This document shows, one piece after another, positions 46,487 through 52,967 of a DNA stretch of 64,000 bases. The notes under the pieces were generated by a model, which ran no database searches, was not told where the DNA came from, and was given only the letters and a program-made list of their open reading frames with translations. Both the position numbers and the translations under genes were made by a program. Source of the stretch: Algibacter_G agarivorans (GTDB taxonomy: Bacteria > Bacteroidota > Bacteroidia > Flavobacteriales > Flavobacteriaceae); the NCBI RefSeq assembly GCF_039543245.1, contig NZ_BAABJJ010000010.1:1-64000 (forward strand), read 5' to 3'. Each line of letters starts with the position of its first letter. Within the stretch, counting starts at the first letter, position 1.

Positions 46487-47023
46487 ATGAAAGTTTTAAT
46501 CATCTTATTATCTCTAAGTTTTATGTTTCAAGACAATACATCTACTATTTTCGATTTTAAAAATGAAAAAAACACGTCTAATTGGTACGTTGTAAACGAT
46601 GGCGTTATGGGTGGTCTATCTCAGGGAACACTTTCAATTAACAATGCAGGAAACGGACTTTTCAAAGGCTACGTGACTACAGAGAACAATGGAGGCTTTT
46701 CATCAATTCGTCATGAATTCAACAAAAAAGATGTTTCAAAATTCGAGCATATCGTTATAAAAGTAAAAGGTGATGGGAAAGACTATCAATTCAGGATAAA
46801 AGAAAAGTCATCACAGCGCTATTCTTACATATCCACTTTTAGGACTACTGGCGAATGGCAAACTATCAAAATACCATTAAGCTCATTTTACCCTAGTTTT
46901 AGAGGTAATACTTTAGACAAACCTAATTATTTAGGAGGAGTAATGGAAGAAATTGCGATTTTAATTGGCAATAAGAAGAAAGAAAAATTTTCACTTGAAA
47001 TCGAAAACATAGGATTAGATTAA
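46487..47023 (+). CDS. CIA30-family protein
   Basis: The 178-residue protein is a single galactose-binding-like sandwich of the complex I intermediate-associated protein 30 family. NWYVVNDGVMGGLSQG and later GGFSSIRHEF and YLGGVMEEIAILIGNK are the conserved blocks. A short hydrophobic start suggests export or membrane association. Bacterial members have no proven role. It is followed after 33 bases by a DoxX-like gene on the same strand. Confidence 0.82.
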   Translation: MKVLIILLSLSFMFQDNTSTIFDFKNEKNTSNWYVVNDGVMGGLSQGTLSINNAGNGLFKGYVTTENNGGFSSIRHEFNKKDVSKFEHIVIKVKGDGKDYQFRIKEKSSQRYSYISTFRTTGEWQTIKIPLSSFYPSFRGNTLDKPNYLGGVMEEIAILIGNKKKEKFSLEIENIGLD

Positions 47024-47056
47024 CCTATTTAAAGACTATCAATAAAAAAATAAGAC

Positions 47057-47422
47057 ATGAATTATATTACAATTGCATTACAATGCATCGTCGCCTTTAG
47101 CATACTTAATGTATGGCTTGTACAAAAGAACAAAAGTACTCAATGGCGTGGAGGTAATGCCAAGACCATCATCGAGGAATTTAAAGTTTATGGGCTTCCG
47201 GTTTGGATGTGCTATGTTGTTGGTATCTTAAAAGTATTATTAGCTGTTGGTCTTTTAGCAGCTATTTGGTATCCTGAACTTAAAGAACCTTCAGCATTAG
47301 GTCTTGCCTTACTATTGCTTGGCTCCATTGCAATGCATTTAAAAATTAAAGATCCATTAAAGAAGTCCCTTCCTGCTTTTTTATTCTTAGTGATGAGTTT
47401 GTATATAGCCTTCCCGCTTTAA
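47057..47422 (+). CDS. DoxX-like membrane protein
   Basis: This 121-residue protein has four transmembrane helices and a DoxX/DUF6644-type layout (YGLPVWMCYVVGILKVLLAVGLLA). The family is linked to small-molecule or redox chemistry in the membrane, with no firm reaction. It is probably co-transcribed with the CIA30 gene and the next DoxX-like gene, a paralogue 32 bases downstream. Confidence 0.72.
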   Translation: MNYITIALQCIVAFSILNVWLVQKNKSTQWRGGNAKTIIEEFKVYGLPVWMCYVVGILKVLLAVGLLAAIWYPELKEPSALGLALLLLGSIAMHLKIKDPLKKSLPAFLFLVMSLYIAFPL

Positions 47423-47454
47423 ACAAGCCGTAACTCTAATAATTTTTCAGTTAT

Positions 47455-47802
47455 ATGAAATTTATGAACCTACTCACTTTTTTGACATTTATTTCTGGAA
47501 TTTCATTTCTATTTTTTGGTGTAGCTAGTTTAACGACGTCCCAAATGAAATCTGAATTTAAACGATATGGTCTCAAGAATTCAAGAAAGCTAGTTGGTGC
47601 CCTGCAGTTATTGGGAGCTCTGGGTTTGCTCGTTGGTTCATTATATGCTCCGTTGCTGCAAGCTATATCTGCATTAGGTCTTTCTATTTTAATGATATTA
47701 GGTTTTTTAGTCCGAATAAGGATTCAAGATTCCTTAATTCAATCTGCGCCTTCTTTAAGTTATGCTTTACTTAATGCAATTATATTAATAATGTTGTGTT
47801 AA
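47455..47802 (+). CDS. DoxX-like membrane protein
   Basis: A 115-residue, four-helix protein related to the upstream one (KSEFKRYGLKNSRKLVGALQLLGALGLLVG matches the YGL...VG.L..L.A.GLL.G pattern). It is likely a tandem duplication. The first ATG is used; Met4 is an alternative. The repeat-bearing spacer before the CBASS locus starts right after it. Confidence 0.7.
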   Translation: MKFMNLLTFLTFISGISFLFFGVASLTTSQMKSEFKRYGLKNSRKLVGALQLLGALGLLVGSLYAPLLQAISALGLSILMILGFLVRIRIQDSLIQSAPSLSYALLNAIILIMLC

Positions 47803-48173
47803 CGGTTTTAAACAATAATAAAATTCACTTTTTAAAAGTTAAAGCAATTTTAAATCGGCTAATTGTTGTGAAATGTACTATAATGTTTTGCGCTATGTTA
47901 CTTTGCTTTGGCAAAAACGAAGTTTAAACTACTACTTTTTCATTATTTTTTTCTTCTAAAATGTTTCTTTAAAAATGTAATGGAATACGCTTTGCCCGAA
48001 GCGACGATAGGAGCGAAGTGGGAATGTGTATGAAATGGGATTATTTAGAATAGAGTATGTTTTCATTACGGAAATCCACAAGGATACAATTTACAGTCAG
48101 GTTATATTTACACAAATAATTCAATAAATGTTAATAACAAGTTTATAACTAGTGGTTTAGAAATATATTTTAA
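47803..48173. other. spacer left of the CBASS locus
   Basis: No gene is seen. It holds direct repeat copy A (47858-48033) and, at its right end, the promoter/operator region of the repressor gene. Confidence 0.5.
47858..48033. repeat. about 175-bp imperfect direct repeat, copy A (left of CBASS)
   Basis: Aligns with 52528-52707 in the same orientation. Shared blocks include GCTAATTGTT, AAATGTACTATAATGT, CTTTGGCAAAA, GAAGCGACGATAGGAGCG and GGAATGTGT, in the same order and spacing. Confidence 0.7.
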
Positions 48174-48200
48174 GTGTATGCAAAGTGTATATTTGTGTAT
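48174..48200 (+). promoter_or_regulatory. autoregulatory-looking promoter: TATATTTG with three phased GTGTAT repeats
   Basis: The -7 box TATATTTG is at 48188-48195. GTGTAT occurs at 48174, 48185 and 48195, spaced 11 and 10 bases, so one face of the helix is lined across the promoter. The start codon at 48199 would be at or within a few bases of transcription start, giving an almost leaderless mRNA. Confidence 0.5.
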
Positions 48201-48822
48201 GTTTTATAATTTATCTGATAAAGAATTAGAAGCTCTAAAGATTATTCGAAATTCAATTGTTCATCAAGGAAGAATACCAAGCGTACGTGAATTAATGATT
48301 GGATTGGGATATAAATCCCCTCGTTCATCAGCCGTTTTATTGAAAAGTCTTGAAGAAAAGGAAATATTAAGGAAGAAAATTGATGGGAGTTATCAGATTG
48401 TTGATTTTGAAATACCCGAAGATTTTGGGTCTAGAGCACAAACTGTAAAAATACCCTTAATAGGAAGTGTGGCTTGTGGAATGCCAATTTTTGCAGATGA
48501 AAATATTGAAGCAGAAGTTTCCATTTCTGTAGAAATGATTAAAAGTGGATATAAATACTTTTTATTAAAAGCAGAAGGAGATTCAATGAACAAAGCTGGT
48601 ATCAATAATGGAGATTTATTGCTAATCAGACAGCAACCAGATGCTAATAATGGAGATCGAGTATTGGCTTTAATTGATGATGAAGCAACAGTTAAAGAAT
48701 ATAATAAAAATGGTGGTATGGTTATTTTGAAACCAAAATCCACTAATAAAATACATCAACCGATAATACTAACAAGCAATTTCAGAATTCAAGGAGTTGT
48801 CGAGGAAGTAATATCACTTTAA
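48199..48822 (+). CDS. LexA/S24-family self-cleaving repressor of the CBASS locus
   Basis: The product of about 207 residues has a winged-helix DNA-binding domain like LexA (IPSVRELMIGLGYKSPRSSAVLLKSLEEKEIL), a linker, and an S24 peptidase domain. Numbering from the ATG at 48178, the cleavage site is Ala99-Cys100-Gly101 (GSVACGMP), with Ser136 (EGDSMNKAG) and Lys173 (ATVKEY) as catalytic dyad. DNA-damage-driven self-cleavage would lift repression. No UmuC/ImuA partner is adjacent; the CBASS genes follow on the same strand. I prefer ATG 48199 because the longer frame starts upstream of the -7 box. Confidence 0.85.
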   Translation: MFYNLSDKELEALKIIRNSIVHQGRIPSVRELMIGLGYKSPRSSAVLLKSLEEKEILRKKIDGSYQIVDFEIPEDFGSRAQTVKIPLIGSVACGMPIFADENIEAEVSISVEMIKSGYKYFLLKAEGDSMNKAGINNGDLLLIRQQPDANNGDRVLALIDDEATVKEYNKNGGMVILKPKSTNKIHQPIILTSNFRIQGVVEEVISL

Positions 48823-48830
48823 AAAGGATT

Positions 48831-48965
48831 ATGGCAAGACAAAGTAAAAGAGGTAGAGATGCTGGTACTGGTAAATTTATTTCCATAGAAGAGGCTAAAA
48901 GAAGACCGAAAACTACAACTATTGAAACAGTTAAAGTTGGTCCAACCAAAAAAAGAAAGAAATGA
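48831..48965 (+). CDS. 44-residue basic protein inside the CBASS operon
   Basis: Short ORF with an AAAAAGGA ribosome-site-like sequence just before the ATG. The product starts MARQSKRGRDAGTGKF, continues with an ISIEEAKRRPKTTT segment and ends in PTKKRKK, with about 14 Lys/Arg. Its stop overlaps the nucleotidyltransferase start as ATGA, so it is coupled to it. TGKF..IEEAK..P.TT is a pattern I associate with small ORFs of mobile and phage DNA. Function unknown: it could bind nucleic acid or the cyclase, or simply aid translation. Confidence 0.6.
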   Translation: MARQSKRGRDAGTGKFISIEEAKRRPKTTTIETVKVGPTKKRKK

Positions 48966-50209
48966 GAATAGAACATAAAGATTTATTAAATAGAATATTA
49001 GAGTTTTTAGGAGGAGAACTGGATATTACTAAAACTCAATTTGAATCAGCAGTTAAAAGCTACCAAGCTTTAGCGGAACAGCTTACTAAAGATAATTCAG
49101 CTTTATTACCTTATAAGCCAGAAATTTTACCTCAAGGCTCATTTATGCTAGGAACAATGGTCAAACCGGTAGTAGAAGGTAGCAAATTAGACGTTGATTT
49201 AGTTTGCCAATTAATAAACAAAAATGCGAGTTGGACACAATATGATTTAAAGCAAAAAGTTGGAAATCAAATAAAAGACAACAAGACATATGAGAAAATG
49301 ATTAAAAAACCAGAAGGAAGAAGATGTTGGACTTTAATTTATGCTGAAGACTCTAATTATCATATGGACATTTTACCTTGTATTGTAGACTCAAATTATA
49401 ACATTGTATTTGAAAAATCATTTAGTAATGCTGAATTAAAAGATGCTGATGAATTAGCTATAAGAATTACAGATAGAGAAGATATTGGTTATAATTATAC
49501 AACAAATCATCTTGTCTGGTTAAAAAGTAATCCTTTTGGTTATGCAAAATGGTTTTTTAGAAGAGCAATAATTAATTCCACTAGATTCATTTCTTTAAAA
49601 GAGGCAATTGAGCCAATAAGAGATTTTGATAAAGAAAAGTTGCCATTACAGAGAGTCGTCCAGATTTTGAAAAGACATAGAGATATAATGTTTTCAGAGA
49701 ATAGTGATTATGATTTAGACCATAAGCCAATATCCATCATTATTACAACATTAGCTGCTAAATCTTATGACAAAGAAGATAATATTTTAGATGCTCTAGT
49801 TAATGCAGTTGGCAATATGAGAGGTGAAATCAAAGAAAAATATAATCCTGAAACAGGTAAAATCGAAAAAATCATCGAAAACCCTGTAAATAGTGAAGAG
49901 AACTTTGCTGATAAATGGGTTAAAGAGGATAAAAAAAGAGAATATTTCTATGAATGGCTTAACAAATTAGAAGAAGATATTGCATCTATTATTAGTAGTG
50001 ATGGTATTGGTCTAAATAATCTTCAAAAGTCTATGTCAAGTCAGTTTGGAAATTCTATAACAGAAAAAGCATTTATAAATTATGGTAATCAAAATAGAAT
50101 TTTAACTGAAACAGGAAAACGTAAAATGGAGGCAGGAACAGGACTTTTGGGAGCTACTGTTTCAGGACCTATAATCAAAAAACATGATTTTGAAGGATTA
50201 AATGGGTAG
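48962..50209 (+). CDS. CBASS cGAS/DncV-like nucleotidyltransferase (CD-NTase)
   Basis: The 415-residue signal-producing enzyme has a nucleotidyltransferase core with Gly59-Ser60 (PQGSFMLGT), Asp77 and Asp79 (KLDVDLVCQL) and the third carboxylate Asp136 (YHMDILPC), so it should be active. A helical C-terminal domain follows. On phage infection such enzymes make cyclic di- or trinucleotides that switch on the effector. The last residue is glycine (EGLNG), the feature used by Cap2-type E2 enzymes to conjugate CD-NTases. Its end overlaps the E2-like gene by 8 bases. The partner set suggests a clade-G-like enzyme, but I cannot assign the clade by eye. Confidence 0.93.
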   Translation: MRIEHKDLLNRILEFLGGELDITKTQFESAVKSYQALAEQLTKDNSALLPYKPEILPQGSFMLGTMVKPVVEGSKLDVDLVCQLINKNASWTQYDLKQKVGNQIKDNKTYEKMIKKPEGRRCWTLIYAEDSNYHMDILPCIVDSNYNIVFEKSFSNAELKDADELAIRITDREDIGYNYTTNHLVWLKSNPFGYAKWFFRRAIINSTRFISLKEAIEPIRDFDKEKLPLQRVVQILKRHRDIMFSENSDYDLDHKPISIIITTLAAKSYDKEDNILDALVNAVGNMRGEIKEKYNPETGKIEKIIENPVNSEENFADKWVKEDKKREYFYEWLNKLEEDIASIISSDGIGLNNLQKSMSSQFGNSITEKAFINYGNQNRILTETGKRKMEAGTGLLGATVSGPIIKKHDFEGLNG

Positions 50210-50678
50210 TAGTTATATTAAAAGTTCAAAACAGGCTAGAAAAAAAGGCTTTTCCGCTAATAAGCAACTCGAGAAAATAAAAGAGTTGTTTCCAAACATG
50301 AAAGTGATTAAAATCAAAGGGAATTTATTTGAAGTTGAAATTAAATTAAAGCCAACACCTGTAAGTAAAGCTTATGATGTAAAAATATGCTTTGATAAGT
50401 ATTCTGGAGTAGATATATATGTCATTAATGAAAAATTAGAAGTAGCTGCAAACAGGAAAACATTGCCACATGTTTATTCACATTTAGAGCAAAAACTTTG
50501 TTTGTATTCTTGGAAAAAGCGACAATGGACAAAGGAGAAACTAATATCATCTACAATAATTCCTTGGGCAAGTGAATGGTTAGAATTTTATGAACTTTGG
50601 TTGATTTCTGGAAAATGGTTAGGTGGAGGTCATGATGAATATGGCGAGTATGTAGAGAAAAAATCAATTGAAGACTAA
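50202..50678 (+). CDS. stand-alone E2-like conjugating protein (type II-short CBASS Cap2)
   Basis: The 158-residue protein has an E2-type core. LPHVYSHLEQKLCLY contains the probable catalytic Cys100, and WASEWLEFYELWLISGKWLGGG is the hallmark C-terminal block of CBASS E2-only proteins. There is no E1 domain and no Cap3 JAB peptidase gene, so this is the short form of type II CBASS. In that class the E2 acts on the C-terminal glycine of the nucleotidyltransferase and tunes its activity. The basic N-terminus (SSKQARKKGF) is unusual. The start overlaps the CD-NTase end. Confidence 0.88.
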   Translation: MGSSYIKSSKQARKKGFSANKQLEKIKELFPNMKVIKIKGNLFEVEIKLKPTPVSKAYDVKICFDKYSGVDIYVINEKLEVAANRKTLPHVYSHLEQKLCLYSWKKRQWTKEKLISSTIIPWASEWLEFYELWLISGKWLGGGHDEYGEYVEKKSIED

Positions 50679-50683
50679 TAACT

Positions 50684-51844
50684 ATGAAAGAAGTAACACG
50701 CTACATAAAAAATACAGTAGAAAGAGAACTTTGGGCTAGAGCAGGAGGTAGGTGTCAATTTAGTAGTTGTAACATTCTTCTTTATAAATCTGCTGTCACT
50801 AATGAAACCGTAAATTTAGCTCAAAAAGCACATATTTATTCATTTTCTGAGAAAGGCCCAAGAGGTTGGGGGATTTTTAAATTAAATCTTACAAGTTTAA
50901 ATGACATCAGTAATCTAATGTTGATGTGCCATGGTTGTCATAAAAAAATAGACCAAGATATTGAAGGTATTAGGTATAGTGCTGATTTATTAATTCATTG
51001 GAAGAATGAACATGAACAGAGAATTGAAATTGTAACTGGAATTAAACCAGAAAAAAAATCTCATGTCCTAATGTATGGAGCGAACATAGGTTCTGAAAAA
51101 TCTTTGATAAACAATTCAAGTTGTGTAGAAGCCATGTTTCCCGATTCATATCCTGCATCTGAAAGACCACAAATTCTTTCAATGACATCAAATTTAAAGG
51201 ATAGTAGTAAAGAATATTGGTTAGCAGAATCTGCGAATTTGAAAAATGCCTTTACGAAAAAAATAACTCCAATAATTGAACAAGATGAATGCCAGTCATA
51301 TTCATTATTCTGTCTAGCTCCACAACCATTATTAATACAATTAGGTGCGTTATTGACCGATAAAATAAGGGTTGAAACTTTTCAGTTACATAGAGAACCC
51401 GTTAATTGGAAATGGCGAGAAAGTCCCAAAAACTTTAATTACAAATTAAATCGCCCAAATGATAATCACAATAAATCTGCATTAATTATATCATTAAGCG
51501 ACCACGTTTCTAGAGATAGGATATTTGAGATACTTGGAGAAGATATTAATATTTGGGAAATAACAATTGATAATCCCAATAATGACTTTATGAAATCAAA
51601 GATTCAGCTTTCAAAATTCAGAGAATTAGTTCGTAATTTGATGGTTGAGATAAAAGAAAAACAAGGGAATAAAACACCCTTACATATATTTCCAGTAATG
51701 CCAATTTCTTGTGCAATAGAATTTGGTCGAGTAAGAATGCCAAAAGCTGATATGCCGTGGTTAATTTATGACCAAAATTATAAAACCAAAAAATTCGTAA
51801 AGTCTATTGAATTAGATGGAGATATTCATGTTACTATTATGTAA
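50684..51844 (+). CDS. cap5: HNH-SAVED nuclease effector of CBASS
   Basis: The 386-residue effector has an N-terminal HNH nuclease. The zinc ribbon cysteines are Cys24/Cys29 (GGRCQFSSC) and Cys82/Cys85, the catalytic His50 is in QKAHIY, and the second half is NLMLMCHGCHKKID. The C-terminal SAVED domain (about 170-386) senses the cyclic nucleotide; FPVMPISCAIEFGRVRMPKAD is its typical core. When the CD-NTase product binds, such proteins assemble and degrade DNA, causing abortive infection. It lies 5 bases after the E2-like gene and is the last gene of the locus. Repeat copy C starts at its stop codon. Confidence 0.92.
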   Translation: MKEVTRYIKNTVERELWARAGGRCQFSSCNILLYKSAVTNETVNLAQKAHIYSFSEKGPRGWGIFKLNLTSLNDISNLMLMCHGCHKKIDQDIEGIRYSADLLIHWKNEHEQRIEIVTGIKPEKKSHVLMYGANIGSEKSLINNSSCVEAMFPDSYPASERPQILSMTSNLKDSSKEYWLAESANLKNAFTKKITPIIEQDECQSYSLFCLAPQPLLIQLGALLTDKIRVETFQLHREPVNWKWRESPKNFNYKLNRPNDNHNKSALIISLSDHVSRDRIFEILGEDINIWEITIDNPNNDFMKSKIQLSKFRELVRNLMVEIKEKQGNKTPLHIFPVMPISCAIEFGRVRMPKADMPWLIYDQNYKTKKFVKSIELDGDIHVTIM

Positions 51845-51970
51845 AATAGAATCTCGATGTTAAACTTGGCCTCATAAAATTTTGGTTAAAACAATAGGTG
51901 AAATGAGCGTGCATATTTTAGGCTATACAAATACAAATTATCCAGTGGATGATTTGATTTGGATACAGTA
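51841..51970. repeat. second direct-repeat family, copy C
   Basis: Aligns with 55107-55231 in the same orientation: AAATAGAAT, ACTTGGCCTCATAAAATTTT, AAAACAAT, GCTATAC and AATACAA blocks occur in order. A partial match to its start (TATGTAAAATAGAAT) recurs at about 55311. Confidence 0.65.
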
Positions 51971-52448
51971 TTAAAGCAATTTAAAGGTTCAAATTGTATT
52001 TGGCTAATAATGTACACTGTACATTTTCTTAACGCCAAATAGTCTAAATTATAGCGAATGAGCCGTTAATTGTTTCCAAAATTACATGCAGTCATGATTT
52101 TTTTGTTTCTTTTTTTATCCAAGAAAAAAAGATAAAATCAAAACTTAAGAAGTTCAAATCTTCAAATTCTATTATACATAATAATAATAGTTACAATTAA
52201 AAAAGATTAAATAGTAACGAGAATAGAATAAGTGCTTAGAATTTTATCCTTCATAAAATTTAAGCTCTTATGGAATGCTCAATTACGAGAATTTTGATAA
52301 CAATCTAAAAGCTAGCTTTTTTTGGCGCTGGCAAAGCGGTTGGATATTGTGTTAAAAAATAAATGCCATATAAGGCATTTAAATATTTAAAAAGCAATCG
52401 AGCGATATAGCTACACATCTAAATTATTCTAACGAAGCCACAATTAGC

Positions 52449-52504
52449 TTGACATAATTACTGTCGATATAAGTCAAAAGACATTATATCTGCAATTATG
52501 TCAA
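52449..52504. repeat. interrupted inverted repeat
   Basis: Arms start TTGACATAATT at 52449 and end AATTATGTCAA at 52504; inside each arm GATATAA/TTATATC also pairs. The arms are about 21-24 bases with an unequal bulge. Confidence 0.5.
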
Positions 52505-52527
52505 ATATCGCACAAAAGCGCTATTTC

Positions 52528-52707
52528 GCTAATTGTTATAAAATGTACTATAATGTACTGCGTTATGTAACTTGAGCTTTGGCAAAAGCGAAGTTGAATT
52601 TCTACATTTTCTTATTTTTTTCTTTCTAAAAACTTTCTCTACAATGTTAATGGAACACTCTTTTTACGAAGCGACGATAGGAGCGTAGTGGAATGTGTGT
52701 GGAATGA
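52528..52707. repeat. about 175-bp imperfect direct repeat, copy B (right of CBASS)
   Basis: Partner of copy A at 47858-48033; roughly three quarters of positions agree by eye. The two copies enclose about 4.5 kb holding the whole CBASS operon and its repressor. Confidence 0.7.
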
Positions 52708-52967
52708 TTTATGATAACGTTAATTTCCAGATAATTCATTTACAAAATCATCTTGAGTTAATTTTGGATTATTTTTAATCAATTCCTAATTAAATAGGTT
52801 AGAAATATTACTTTTTTTCACTACACAAAGGCTAAGGGAATAGGTTTTGAATGCATTTTCACCAAATGTTGTGAGTATACCCAATTCTCCACAATTATTA
52901 GCAAAAAATGTTGTTCTTTTGTAGTACAAAACTCATGTCTATGCCACACATTCAACATTTCAAAATA

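Larger units (their letters stand above)
51845..52967. other. 1.1-kb non-coding region right of the CBASS locus
   Basis: No convincing gene in any frame. It contains repeat copies C (51841-51970) and B (52528-52707), a hairpin AAATGCC/GGCATTT at 52361-52380 and an interrupted inverted repeat at 52449-52504. It looks like scar tissue of past insertion. Confidence 0.55.

Noticed and set aside
48178..48822. Calling the S24 protein the cell's main SOS LexA
   Set aside because: It sits inside an accessory, repeat-flanked locus without UmuC, ImuA or recA context; a local repressor is the simpler reading.
50684..51844. Type II-long or type III CBASS
   Set aside because: No E1 domain, Cap3 JAB peptidase, HORMA or TRIP13 gene is present; only the E2-like gene accompanies the cyclase and effector.
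47858..52707. Naming repeats A and B integron attC sites
   Set aside because: They contain GTTA-like cores but I could not find the full paired R'/R'' and L'/L'' boxes, and no integron integrase is present.
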